From positions 1-64,000 of the forward strand of contig NZ_QRHC01000006.1 of assembly GCF_003415655.1 (NCBI RefSeq): a DNA stretch of 64,000 bases. Reading direction: 5' to 3'. Positions 9,381-18,534 of this stretch are shown here, piece by piece. The position numbers were made by a program, and so were the translations under genes. This DNA comes from Vibrio maerlii. GTDB lineage: Bacteria > Pseudomonadota > Gammaproteobacteria > Enterobacterales > Vibrionaceae. Under the pieces are notes generated by a model. That model ran no database searches. It had not been told where the DNA came from and saw nothing but the letters and a program-made list of their open reading frames with translations. Numbering within the stretch: position 1 is the first letter of the stretch; each line of letters begins with the position of its first letter.

Positions 9381-10424
9381 ATGAACGCTATGTTAAGAAG
9401 AATGCCTCTCGCAGTTCTTGTTACCCTTGTCCTTTCCGGATGTGGTAAAGAGCTCCCCCCTGTCCCCGAGCCTGAATCTAGACCTGCCAAGCTCTTTACC
9501 GTGTCGGTCGGTGAACACTCTTTTACTCGAACTTTTCCCGCTGTTTCTGAAGCGGGTGACCGAGCCGTGTTGGCATTTCGTGTTCCAGGGCTGATGCAGA
9601 CCATTGATGTTCGAGAGGGGCAAAAGGTTAAAAAGGGCGAGGTGCTGGCTACCCTAAACCCAGATGAGTACACATTGTTGATGCAGGCTGCTCAAGCCGA
9701 GTTTCAGCTAGTCAATGTGCAATACGAACGTATGAAGAAACTGCGCAAAGATAAAGTCGTTTCGGAACAAGACTTCGATCAAGCCCAAGCGAACTATAAC
9801 TCGGCTAGAGCGTCACTATCGCAGGCAAAAGCCAATGTCAGTTATACCAGTCTCGTCGCGCCTTATGATGGAACAATTTCTTTAATCCCTGCTGAGAATC
9901 ATGAGTACATTGCTGCCAAAGAAGGGGTAATGAATATTCAGACGGATCAGCTACTGAAAGTGATCTTCCAGCTGCCTGATTATTTACTGCGCAGAGCGAG
10001 TCGCGATCAGAAAGTGACAGCGACAATGAAATTTGATGCTTTTCCAGATGCAACTTTTGATGTCGAGTTCTTAGAAATTGATACCGAGGCTGATCCTTCA
10101 ACCAGTGCCTACAAGGTGACCATGATAATGGAGCGACCTACCGACATCGGGATACTACCAGGCATGTCAGGTACGTTGACGGCGGTTATTCCAAAGGGCA
10201 ATGCCTCTTCAATTCCAAAAAGCGCTTTGCTTCAAGAAGAGTCGGGTAACTTTGTTTGGCGAGTGAATGACGATAGCTTAGCGGAAAAAGTTGAAGTAGA
10301 GCTTAACGACAGCAATGAAGTGCTTGATGGCCTTGAAGATGGAGACCGTATTGTGATCAATGGCGTCAACAATATCGAAGCTGGCATGAAGCTTCGTGAG
10401 TGGGTGAAGGAGCGAGGACTGTAG
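9381..10424 (+). CDS. RND efflux periplasmic adaptor (first of two)
   Basis: Membrane-fusion protein of a resistance-nodulation-division efflux pump, 347 residues. It has a lipoprotein signal (hydrophobic MPLAVLVTLVLSGC, lipobox LSGC, Cys about residue 21). Then come a barrel-sandwich lipoyl half (VREGQKVKKGEVLATLNPDEY), an alpha-helical hairpin (about 100-145), the second lipoyl half (TSLVAPYDGTIS) and beta-barrel/membrane-proximal domains. A second adaptor follows after 1 nt and the pump after that. The layout matches the V. cholerae VexIJK-type system, which as I recall also has two adaptors beside psp. The outer-membrane partner would be TolC, encoded elsewhere. Confidence 0.88.
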   Translation: MNAMLRRMPLAVLVTLVLSGCGKELPPVPEPESRPAKLFTVSVGEHSFTRTFPAVSEAGDRAVLAFRVPGLMQTIDVREGQKVKKGEVLATLNPDEYTLLMQAAQAEFQLVNVQYERMKKLRKDKVVSEQDFDQAQANYNSARASLSQAKANVSYTSLVAPYDGTISLIPAENHEYIAAKEGVMNIQTDQLLKVIFQLPDYLLRRASRDQKVTATMKFDAFPDATFDVEFLEIDTEADPSTSAYKVTMIMERPTDIGILPGMSGTLTAVIPKGNASSIPKSALLQEESGNFVWRVNDDSLAEKVEVELNDSNEVLDGLEDGDRIVINGVNNIEAGMKLREWVKERGL

Positions 10425-10425
10425 T

Positions 10426-11517
10426 ATGAAAAACAAAAATCGCGTTCTTATCTCTCTGTTTTGTGTTGCGGCGATTGCTGGTTGTGGACAAGTCGAGCTT
10501 GAACAAAAAGAGATGATTCCCAATGTCAGAACTTACGAGCTAGGCAATCGAACTCAGCTTGAAGACTCGCTTTACTTTCCTGCTGTGGCGACGGCTGCTG
10601 AACGTTCTCACTTGAGCTTCCGAGTTTCTGGAGAGATCAGTTCGTTAACGGTCAAAGAGGGTGATCGAGTGAGTAAGGGCGATTTAATTGCAGAGCTCGA
10701 TCCAACTGACTATCAGCTTGACGTCGATAATGCTCAGGCAAGCTTTACTGTGTCTGACAGTCAGTTTAAGCGTTCTAAACCACTGGTTGAAAAAGGTTTG
10801 TTAGCAAAATCACAGTTCGATGAAATAGCCGCCCAGAGACAAATTGCTCTACGCCAGTTACAGCTAGCGAAGCTTAAATTGTCGTTTACAAAACTGATGG
10901 CGCCTGTAGATGGCATTATCTCGCGAGTTAGTGTGGATCAGTTTGAGAATATTCAGATTGGTCAACAGATCGTCAATATTCATAGTGTAGAAGCCGTAGA
11001 GGTCCAGGTTCAGGTTCCCGATAGCTTATATGTAAACCAACCAAGCGAGTTGGATTTAGAGAGCATTGAGGCGAGTGTAAGAATTGAGAGTGGTAATGAA
11101 TATACCGCCAAGCTAAAAGAGTTCACGACGGAGCCGGATCCTCAGACGGGTAGTTACACAGTCACCTTGGTTCTTCCTATGCCAGAAGATGAGTTGATTC
11201 TTGATGGTATGGCAGTTGAAGTGACCACAAAGGGTGAAAGTGTCGGATTGGAACTCAATGCCGGTACGAGTGTGCCGATCGAAGCGGTGTTTAATGCCGA
11301 TGGTGATTCCGTTCTTAGAACCAATAAGTTTGTTTGGGTGATCAACGATGACCAAACGGTATCGAAGACTCAAGTTGTCGTTGGTAAAGCGACCCGCTCG
11401 CATCTGCAAGTTCTGAGTGGGTTAGAAGAAGCCAAGCAAGTGGTGGTTGGTGGCGTGGCTAAATTACGAGAAGGGATGCAAGTCAATGTGCTTAAGTCGC
11501 AGGAGGCGAGTCAATGA
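10426..11517 (+). CDS. RND efflux periplasmic adaptor (second of two)
   Basis: Second membrane-fusion lipoprotein, 363 residues. Its signal peptide is LISLFCVAAIAGC with Cys about residue 20. Lipoyl halves are VKEGDRVSKGDLIAELDPTDY and FTKLMAPVDGIIS, with a helical hairpin between and C-terminal barrel domains. It is clearly paralogous to the adaptor upstream but divergent in sequence. Two distinct adaptors upstream of one pump suggest a hetero-oligomeric adaptor ring (inference). Its end overlaps the pump start by 4 nt (ATGA). Confidence 0.88.
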   Translation: MKNKNRVLISLFCVAAIAGCGQVELEQKEMIPNVRTYELGNRTQLEDSLYFPAVATAAERSHLSFRVSGEISSLTVKEGDRVSKGDLIAELDPTDYQLDVDNAQASFTVSDSQFKRSKPLVEKGLLAKSQFDEIAAQRQIALRQLQLAKLKLSFTKLMAPVDGIISRVSVDQFENIQIGQQIVNIHSVEAVEVQVQVPDSLYVNQPSELDLESIEASVRIESGNEYTAKLKEFTTEPDPQTGSYTVTLVLPMPEDELILDGMAVEVTTKGESVGLELNAGTSVPIEAVFNADGDSVLRTNKFVWVINDDQTVSKTQVVVGKATRSHLQVLSGLEEAKQVVVGGVAKLREGMQVNVLKSQEASQ

Positions 11518-14500
11518 GTGAAGTAAATAATACGCCCGCGCTAAATGACGACGATGAAAAGGGTATCGCGGCATATTTCATAAAGAATCGTGTCATCAGT
11601 TGGATGGTGTCACTGATTTTCTTAATTGGTGGTACGGCGGCTTTCTTTGGGTTGGGCCGATTGGAAGACCCTGCTTTTACCATTAAAGATGCGATGGTCA
11701 TAACCTCGTATCCTGGGGCGACACCGCAGCAGGTCGAAGAAGAGGTGAGTTACCCGCTTGAGAAAGCGATTCAACAATTGACCTATGTTGATGAGGTCAA
11801 CTCGATATCAAGCCGTGGCCTTTCCCAGATATCAGTAACGATGAAGAACAACTATGGTCCCGATGATCTTCCACAGATCTGGGATGAGTTGCGTCGTAAA
11901 GTCAATGATCTGGCACCTCAGCTTCCTCCTGGCGTGCAAGATCCAACGGTGATCGATGACTTCGGTGATGTTTACGGGATTTTGTTGGCAGTTACGGGAG
12001 ATAGCTACTCGTATAAAGAGTTGCTTGATTACGTTGATTACTTGAGGCGTGAGCTTGAGCTTGTCGATGGTGTGAGCAAGATTTCTGTTTCTGGACAGCA
12101 ACAAGAACAAGTCTTCATCGAGATCTCCATGAAGCGTTTGAGTACCTTAGGAATTTCTCCAAATACGGTTTTTAATCTGCTATCAACCCAAAACGTTGTG
12201 TCGAACGCGGGTGCGACTCGAATTGGAAGTGAGTACATTCGTATTCAGCCAACCGGTGAGTTCCAAGATGTAGATGAACTTGGTGACTTAATTTTATCGG
12301 AAGGTGGTGCTCAAGGGCTGCTGTACCTGCGTGATGTGGCTGAGATTAAGCGTGGTTATATCGAGATCCCTACCAATATCATTAACTTTAACGGCAATTT
12401 AGCGCTTAATGTCGGCGTTGCGTTCAGTAAAGGGGTTAACGTAGTAGAGGTCGGAAAGGCGTTCGACAGACGTTTGGCTGAGCTTAAATTTCAACAACCA
12501 GTGGGCATAGAGATCTCAGAGATCTATAGTCAGCCTAAAGAGGTGGATAAGTCGGTAAGTGGTTTTGTGATCAGCCTAGGTCAAGCCGTCGCAATCGTTA
12601 TTATCGTATTACTTTTCTTCATGGGTTTGCGTTCAGGTCTATTGATTGGCTTGATTTTGTTGCTGACGGTGCTCGGCACTTTCATTTTCATGCAATACTT
12701 TGCAATTGACCTTCAACGTATCTCTTTGGGTGCACTTGTCATCGCTCTCGGTATGCTGGTGGACAATGCCATCGTGGTGGTTGAGGGGATATTGATAGGA
12801 ACGCAGAAGGGCAGAACCCGGATGCAAGCTGCGACTGATATTGTGACTCAAACGAAATGGCCATTGCTAGGTGCGACCATTATTGCGGTTACTGCGTTTG
12901 CACCTATTGGCTTGTCGCAAGACTCAACCGGTGAGTACTGTGGAACCCTATTTACGGTGCTTCTGATTTCATTGATGCTAAGCTGGTTTACGGCGATTTC
13001 TCTTACCCCATTCTTTGCTGATATCTTCTTCAAAGGCCAGAAATTAACGGGTGGTGGAGAAGATTCAGACCCGTATCAGGGCGTGGTATTTGTTTTTTAC
13101 AAACGATTCCTTGATTTCTGTATGCGTCGAGCGTGGTTCACAGTGATCATTTTGGTGATTGGTTTAGCTGCCAGTTTTTGGGGCTTTACCTTTATCAAAC
13201 AATCTTTCTTCCCATCATCGACAACACCGATGTTCCAAACGGATGTGTGGTTGCCGGAAGGCACCGATATTCGTGCAACGAATACCAAGCTAAAAGCGCT
13301 TGAGTCTTGGCTTGCAGATCAAGATGGTGTGGAACATATCACCACGACAGCGGGTAAAGGTTTACAGCGTTTCATGCTGACCTATGCCCCAGAAAAAAGC
13401 TACGCCGCATATGGTGAAATAACCACTCGTGTTGCTAGCTACGAAGTGTTACAGCCACTGATGGAGCGCTTCCGTGAGCACATTCAGAATGAATTCCCAG
13501 AAGTGAACTATAAGCTTAAACAGATAGAGCTTGGTCCTGGTGGTGGTGCAAAGATTGAGGCTCGATTAGTCGGTTCCGATCCGACAATCTTACGCGGTTT
13601 AGCAGCTCAAGTAATCGACATCATGAATGCTGATCCAGGTGCGACCAATGTTCGTCATGACTGGCGTGAACGTACCAAGGTTCTTGAGCCTCAGTTTAAC
13701 GAGAGTCAGGCTCGTCGCTACGGCATTACCAAGTCTGATGTCGATGAGTTCTTAGCCATGTCTTTCTCTGGTATTTCAGTAGGTGTCTATCGTGACGGTA
13801 CAACGCTGATGCCGATTGTGACTCGCTTGCCGGAAGAAGAACGTGTCGATATTCGAAATATCGAAGGAATGAAGATCTGGAGCCCGGTTCTGAGTGAATA
13901 CATTCCTCTGCAACAAGTGACTCAAGGCTACGAAATTCGTTGGGAAGACCCGATCATCGTGCGTAAAAACCGTAAGCGTATGCTGACGGTATTCGCTGAT
14001 CCGGATTTGCTGGGTGATGAAACGGCAGCAACCCTGCAGGGGCGCTTGATGCCATTGATTGAAGCGATTGACTTCCCTCCAGGTTACAGCCTTGAATGGG
14101 GTGGTGAATATGAGTCATCAGGTGATGCACAGGCTTCATTGTTTACCACAATGCCGCTCGGTTATCTGTTTATGTTCTTGATCACTGTGTTCCTGTTTAA
14201 TTCAGTGAAGGAGCCGCTGATCGTATGGTTGACCGTGCCGTTAGCGGTGATAGGGGTAACAACCGGCCTTCTGGCATTAGATACCCCATTTGGTTTTATG
14301 GCATTGCTTGGTTTCTTGAGTCTATCGGGGATGGTGCTTAAGAATGGTATCGTGCTATTGGATCAGATCTCGGTAGAGATAGCTTCAGGTAAAGAACCAT
14401 ACACTGCAGTAGGTGATGCAGCGCTAAGCCGTGTAAGACCGGTTTGTATGGCGGCAATCACGACGATTCTTGGCTTGGTTCCACTGCTTCCGGATATTTT

Positions 14501-14612
14501 CTTCCGCCCTATGGCAGTAACCATCATGTTCGGTTTAGGCTTTGCAACCGTTCTTACATTGATTGTTGTACCTGTGTTGTATCGATTGTTTTATCGATTA
14601 AAAGTCGCGTAG
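11514..14612 (+). CDS. RND multidrug efflux pump, inner-membrane transporter
   Basis: Proton-driven RND (AcrB/MexB superfamily, HAE1-like) transporter, 1032 residues. Transmembrane helix 1 follows a cytoplasmic N-terminus (RVISWMVSLIFLIGG), with two large periplasmic loops (about 55-345 and 570-875) and the TM4 proton-relay motif GMLVDNAIVVVEGI. AcrB has two adjacent Asp there; this protein keeps one, followed by Asn, as many non-AcrB RND pumps do. It is coupled to the two upstream adaptors. A hairpin terminator lies 28 nt downstream. Substrates cannot be read from sequence; bile or detergent export is typical for Vibrio RND pumps. Confidence 0.93.
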   Translation: MSEVNNTPALNDDDEKGIAAYFIKNRVISWMVSLIFLIGGTAAFFGLGRLEDPAFTIKDAMVITSYPGATPQQVEEEVSYPLEKAIQQLTYVDEVNSISSRGLSQISVTMKNNYGPDDLPQIWDELRRKVNDLAPQLPPGVQDPTVIDDFGDVYGILLAVTGDSYSYKELLDYVDYLRRELELVDGVSKISVSGQQQEQVFIEISMKRLSTLGISPNTVFNLLSTQNVVSNAGATRIGSEYIRIQPTGEFQDVDELGDLILSEGGAQGLLYLRDVAEIKRGYIEIPTNIINFNGNLALNVGVAFSKGVNVVEVGKAFDRRLAELKFQQPVGIEISEIYSQPKEVDKSVSGFVISLGQAVAIVIIVLLFFMGLRSGLLIGLILLLTVLGTFIFMQYFAIDLQRISLGALVIALGMLVDNAIVVVEGILIGTQKGRTRMQAATDIVTQTKWPLLGATIIAVTAFAPIGLSQDSTGEYCGTLFTVLLISLMLSWFTAISLTPFFADIFFKGQKLTGGGEDSDPYQGVVFVFYKRFLDFCMRRAWFTVIILVIGLAASFWGFTFIKQSFFPSSTTPMFQTDVWLPEGTDIRATNTKLKALESWLADQDGVEHITTTAGKGLQRFMLTYAPEKSYAAYGEITTRVASYEVLQPLMERFREHIQNEFPEVNYKLKQIELGPGGGAKIEARLVGSDPTILRGLAAQVIDIMNADPGATNVRHDWRERTKVLEPQFNESQARRYGITKSDVDEFLAMSFSGISVGVYRDGTTLMPIVTRLPEEERVDIRNIEGMKIWSPVLSEYIPLQQVTQGYEIRWEDPIIVRKNRKRMLTVFADPDLLGDETAATLQGRLMPLIEAIDFPPGYSLEWGGEYESSGDAQASLFTTMPLGYLFMFLITVFLFNSVKEPLIVWLTVPLAVIGVTTGLLALDTPFGFMALLGFLSLSGMVLKNGIVLLDQISVEIASGKEPYTAVGDAALSRVRPVCMAAITTILGLVPLLPDIFFRPMAVTIMFGLGFATVLTLIVVPVLYRLFYRLKVA

Positions 14613-14640
14613 ACTCAGGTTAACTTAACACTTGTACTGA

Positions 14641-14664
14641 AAAGCCTCGACAGAGGCTTTTCTT
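14641..14664 (+). terminator. Rho-independent terminator after the RND operon
   Basis: AAAGCCTC-GACA-GAGGCTTT stem-loop followed by TCTT, 28 nt after the pump stop codon. Confidence 0.8.
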
Positions 14665-14683
14665 ATATTTCGGGAGAGCTGAA

Positions 14684-15247
14684 ATGGCAGAAAGATGCAG
14701 TTGGGCGGAGGTGTCTGACCTTGATAGGGACTACCATGATAACGAGTGGGGAGTACCTGAATATGATGACAACCGTTTGTTTGAGTGTATTTCACTAGAA
14801 GGTGCTCAAGCGGGGTTGAGTTGGAGTACCATTCTCAAGAAACGAGAAGGCTACCGCGCGGCTTTTCACTATTTTGATATTCAAGTGGTGAGCAAGATGA
14901 CAGAAGCCGATGTTGAGCGTTTAGTATTGAACCCAGAAATTGTTAGGCACAGAGGCAAGATTGAATCGGTAATCAATAATGCAAAACAGTTGCTCGATAT
15001 TCAAAAGGAGTTTGGTTCGGTGAGCGATTACTTCTGGGCCTATGTTGATCATAAACCGCAGGTCAATCAATGGAAGGAAATGTCAGATTTACCAGCCAGT
15101 ACCGATTTATCTAAACAGATAAGTAAAGACCTTAAAAAGCGAGGTTTTAAATTCGTTGGTCCGACGACGGTTTATGCTTTCATGCAGGCTGTAGGGTTAG
15201 TTGATGACCACTTGGTCGACTGTGTCTGTCGAATACGAAAGAGTTAA
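14684..15247 (+). CDS. tag: DNA-3-methyladenine glycosylase I
   Basis: Base-excision enzyme removing 3-methyladenine from DNA, 187 residues, the Tag length. The structural zinc ligands are visible: C5 and H18 at the N-terminus, H176 and C180 at the C-terminus. The conserved YHDNEWGVP, LEGAQAGLSW and KKRGFKFVGPTTVYAFMQA blocks are present. It stands alone between the RND terminator and an octamer tract that begins 1 nt after its stop codon, followed by a hairpin terminator. Confidence 0.96.
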   Translation: MAERCSWAEVSDLDRDYHDNEWGVPEYDDNRLFECISLEGAQAGLSWSTILKKREGYRAAFHYFDIQVVSKMTEADVERLVLNPEIVRHRGKIESVINNAKQLLDIQKEFGSVSDYFWAYVDHKPQVNQWKEMSDLPASTDLSKQISKDLKKRGFKFVGPTTVYAFMQAVGLVDDHLVDCVCRIRKS

Positions 15248-15248
15248 A

Positions 15249-15328
15249 TAGAGAACTAGAGAAATAGAGAACTAGAGAACTAGAGAACTAGAGAACTAGA
15301 GAACTAGAGAACTAGAGAACTAGAGAAC
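15249..15328. repeat. Octanucleotide tandem repeat (TAGAGAAC)10
   Basis: Ten tandem octamers; the second copy reads TAGAGAAA. The unit differs from the other three tracts at one base (TAGAGAAC versus TAGAGAGC in sense orientation). It starts 1 nt after the tag stop codon, on the sense strand of tag, and ends just before the terminator at 15337. Confidence 0.95.
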
Positions 15329-15336
15329 TATTTTGG

Positions 15337-15365
15337 GGGTTGACGTTATTACGTCAACCCTTTTT
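15337..15365 (+). terminator. Rho-independent terminator after tag
   Basis: GGGTTGACGT-TATT-ACGTCAACCC perfect 10-bp stem followed by TTTTT. It serves tag, with the octamer tract lying inside the transcript between stop codon and hairpin. The minus strand (metC side) has no T-run. Confidence 0.9.
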
Positions 15366-15400
15366 GTTATCTGCGATTCAAACAAGCGAGATAACTCGTT

Positions 15401-16606
15401 TTAGACAGTAGCTTCTTTCTCTAGGATAAGTGCGTTGTAACGCTCAAAGCCTGCTTCTAGGTCAGCGATCAAGTCATCCACATTTTCTAAACCAATATGT
15501 ACGCGAACTAGCGTGCCTTCAAAGTTGGGATTAGCGACGGTTCTCAAGCTATTAAAACTGCGTGGTTCATTGGCCAGAATTAAGCTTTCGAAACCACCCC
15601 ATGAGTAACCCATAGAGAAATGTTTCATACCATCGAGTAGTGCGGTCGTCGCTTTAGGGTAGCTTGTATTCAATACAAATGAGAATAAGCCGTTCCCACC
15701 AGTAAAGTCACGTTTGAAGAACTCATGTCCAGGACAGCTTTCTAAGGCTGGGTGGCGAACGTGGTCAACTTCAGGGCGACTTTGTAGCCATTGTGCGACT
15801 TTTAGGCTATTTTCTGCGTGTTGTCTTAAGCGAACATCTAGCGTACGAATACCACGTAGACCAAGGTAAGCGTCGTCTGGAGAAACACATTGACCCATTA
15901 GGTAGCTTTGCTCACGCAACTGATCCCAGCACTTCTCATTAGCTACCGCGGTACCCAACATCACATCTGAGTGACCTACAATATATTTGGTCGCTGCCTG
16001 AATGGAGATATCGACACCGAAATCGAATGGTGAGAAGTTAACTCCCGCTGCCCAGGTGTTATCTAGCATCACGATGATGTCGTGTTCATGAGCGATGCGG
16101 GCCAGTGTAGGAACGTCTTGGACTTCCATCGTGATTGAACCTGGAGACTCAGTAAACAATACCGTTGTATTTGGCTGGATAAGGTCACCAATCTCTTCAC
16201 CAATGGCAGGCTGATAATAAGTCGTTTCAATACCCATCTTTTTCAAAATGGTGTCACAGAAATCACGGGTTGGCTCGTAACAGGTGTCGACCATCAAGAT
16301 ATGATCACCTGTTTTTACAAAAGATAGGATTGCGTTGGAGATCGCTGCGGTGCCGCAAGGATACAATGCACAGCCAGTACCCCCTTCAAGGTCGACCATT
16401 GCATCTTGGAATGCGAAGTGAGTATTGGTGCCGCGACGGCCGTAAAATAGGGTCTTGTTTGCACGATTAATGGTTGCTTGCTGCTTCTCTGCAACGGTAT
16501 CAAAAACTACAGTAGACGCTCGCTGAACAGGGGGGTTTACCACACCGTTTGTCCATTTTTTGTCTCGACCTGCCGTGATTAATTTGGTCTGTTTATGCTC
16601 AGACAT
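15401..16606 (-). CDS. metC: Cystathionine beta-lyase
   Basis: PLP enzyme of the Cys/Met metabolism family that cleaves cystathionine to homocysteine, pyruvate and ammonia in methionine synthesis; 401 residues. The PLP lysine is K207 in AATKYIVGHSD, the cofactor-ring Asp is D182 in MLDNTWAAG, and the phosphate site is GGTGCALYPCGTAA. The MetC-type segment SWGGFESLI lies near the C-terminus. It is monocistronic as far as can be seen. Close relatives (cystathionine gamma-synthase or gamma-lyase) are less likely given these MetC-like blocks. Confidence 0.88.
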   Translation of the reverse strand: MSEHKQTKLITAGRDKKWTNGVVNPPVQRASTVVFDTVAEKQQATINRANKTLFYGRRGTNTHFAFQDAMVDLEGGTGCALYPCGTAAISNAILSFVKTGDHILMVDTCYEPTRDFCDTILKKMGIETTYYQPAIGEEIGDLIQPNTTVLFTESPGSITMEVQDVPTLARIAHEHDIIVMLDNTWAAGVNFSPFDFGVDISIQAATKYIVGHSDVMLGTAVANEKCWDQLREQSYLMGQCVSPDDAYLGLRGIRTLDVRLRQHAENSLKVAQWLQSRPEVDHVRHPALESCPGHEFFKRDFTGGNGLFSFVLNTSYPKATTALLDGMKHFSMGYSWGGFESLILANEPRSFNSLRTVANPNFEGTLVRVHIGLENVDDLIADLEAGFERYNALILEKEATV

Positions 16607-16680
16607 CTGAATTCCTTATCTTTAAAATTGCATTACGTTATTTAAACCATGCATTGCAGGCGAAGATCAACCTTTTACTG

Positions 16681-16706
16681 AAGCCATCGACTATCAGCGA
16701 TGGCTT
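16681..16706 (-). terminator. Hairpin between cls and metC
   Basis: AAGCCATCG / CGATGGCTT perfect 9-bp inverted repeat with an 8-nt loop, 33 nt past the cls stop codon on the minus strand. The T-run is weak, so termination there is likely but not certain. Confidence 0.6.
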
Positions 16707-16738
16707 TAGAAGCAATTAAAAGCAAAAGCAGACCAGCT

Positions 16739-18193
16739 TTACAGTAGTGGATTGAACAGATAGAAAACGCGTTCTAAGAAACGTGCCCCAATGTGGCGTT
16801 TTTTCCATATTTCAGGTTCAACGTCGTAAGAGTTAGCGATGTACTCTTTCTGCAGCCAGACTAACTCTTTGGTGAAGGCTTGGTCATCGACCGCAAGCGT
16901 AACCTCGAAGTTGAGCCATAGACTTCGCATGTCCATGTTTACCGTACCGACTAGACAGAAAGACTCGTCGATTACTACCGATTTTGTGTGCAGCAAGCCA
17001 CCGTGGAACTCATGTATTGAAACTCCTGCTTGCATTAGCTCGCTGTAGAACGCTCTAGATGCCCATTTCACCATGATTGAGTCGTTCTTCTGTGGAATGA
17101 TTAAGTCAATCGTTACACCACGTTGAGCCGTCATCTTGATGGTATCCAACAGCTCCTGGCTTGGAACGAAGTAGGGGGTGGTAATGGTGATATTGTGATT
17201 CGCTTGATGCATCGCAAGGATTAGCACTTGTTGAATCAAGTTGTCAGGCATACCAGGGCCTGATGGAACCACTTGAATAGGGTGGTGATTGGTCGCTAGA
17301 TCGATCTTACACTCTGGCAGTGGTGGGAAGTGACGTTCACCTGTTTCCACTTCCCAGTCCCAACTATGAATGGCGGAAAGCACGTTAACGGTCGGGCCAG
17401 TGATACGAATCATGATGTCGATCCAATGTCCGACTCCGCTATTCTGCTTAAAGAATCGAGGGTCGACTAGGTTCATTGAACCGGTGTAGGCCACTTCGTT
17501 GTCAATCACGACAATTTTTCGATGTTGACGAAGGTCCATTCGTCTTAATGGGATACGCCAAGCACTTACTTCGAGTGCTTGCACAACCTTAACACCGCTA
17601 TTCTTCATCATGGTGTACCAGTCGCTTCGGAAAAAACGGGGACTACCAGCGGAATCTAACAGTAGCTTTACTTCAACGCCACGTTTTGCTGCTCGAATCA
17701 GTGCACTAGATACTGAGTCGGCTAAGCCACCTGGATGCCAGATGTAGAACACCATCGAAATGGATTCTTGAGCGTTCTCTATATCTTCAATAATCGATTG
17801 AAGAATTTCTTCAGGGGAGTTTTGTAGCGATAAAGTGTTACCACTTAGCGATGGAATGCCCATTCGATTGTTACAAAGTTCGTCGATCCGGTAGATATGA
17901 TCGCCTAAATGACCCACTGTGTGTGCTTGGCAATCGTTAAGTTGCCTAAACCATTGTTCAAAAGGAGAGAACATTTTATGTGCGCGTTCGGCTCTTTTTC
18001 GCCCTAAGTTTAACTCGCCAAACAGCAAATAACAGATCACCCCGAAGATAGGGATAATGTAAATGATCATAAGCCAAGCCAGAGAAACACTGACGGCGCG
18101 GCGTTTAAGCACGACGCGAATGGTGACACCTGCCACTAAAATCCAGTAGAGCGCAATACCAGCCAAAGTTAAGAAGTGGTAAAGCTTATCCAT
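16739..18193 (-). CDS. cls: Cardiolipin synthase (phospholipase D family)
   Basis: Inner-membrane enzyme condensing two phosphatidylglycerols into cardiolipin, 484 residues (E. coli ClsA 486). Two N-terminal membrane helices (about 5-27 and 36-58) precede two PLD HKD motifs: H224-x-K226-x4-D231 in LRQHRKIVVID and H402-x-K404-x4-D409 in LHTKSVVID. It stands alone on the minus strand with a hairpin downstream. Confidence 0.94.
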   Translation of the reverse strand: MDKLYHFLTLAGIALYWILVAGVTIRVVLKRRAVSVSLAWLMIIYIIPIFGVICYLLFGELNLGRKRAERAHKMFSPFEQWFRQLNDCQAHTVGHLGDHIYRIDELCNNRMGIPSLSGNTLSLQNSPEEILQSIIEDIENAQESISMVFYIWHPGGLADSVSSALIRAAKRGVEVKLLLDSAGSPRFFRSDWYTMMKNSGVKVVQALEVSAWRIPLRRMDLRQHRKIVVIDNEVAYTGSMNLVDPRFFKQNSGVGHWIDIMIRITGPTVNVLSAIHSWDWEVETGERHFPPLPECKIDLATNHHPIQVVPSGPGMPDNLIQQVLILAMHQANHNITITTPYFVPSQELLDTIKMTAQRGVTIDLIIPQKNDSIMVKWASRAFYSELMQAGVSIHEFHGGLLHTKSVVIDESFCLVGTVNMDMRSLWLNFEVTLAVDDQAFTKELVWLQKEYIANSYDVEPEIWKKRHIGARFLERVFYLFNPLL

Positions 18194-18534
18194 CTGCTAT
18201 GCACCTGTAATATTTAAAGTTATCTATAGTTGAGTATATCTGAGTTAAGGACGAAGTGAATATTCTAGAGAAGGAAATAAGATGCAGAATATTACTGTTG
18301 TGATTGTGTAATAGAAAAGTTGAAAAATTAGACTTTGGTTAAATTATCAACATTTAGCAGGGATAATTACGCGATCGTACGGAAAAATGTACTGTTCGGG
18401 CTTCCAATTTTAATCTGAAACTGTTTTACTTGCTATACATTCAATCGTACTAGATAACTTTTAAAGTGTATAAAAATATGTACACACCTTTTGACGGTTG
18501 ATGATGCAAACACAACACAATATTTGGAGATACC
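18194..18534. other. Intergenic region cls / Na+ symporter
   Basis: 341 bp, AT-rich, between divergent genes, so it must hold both promoters. TTGACG at about 18491 could be a -35 for the symporter, but no convincing -10 follows at 17 nt. GTGTA and TACAC flank an AT core near 18467-18486. No gene or RNA recognised. Confidence 0.5.
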
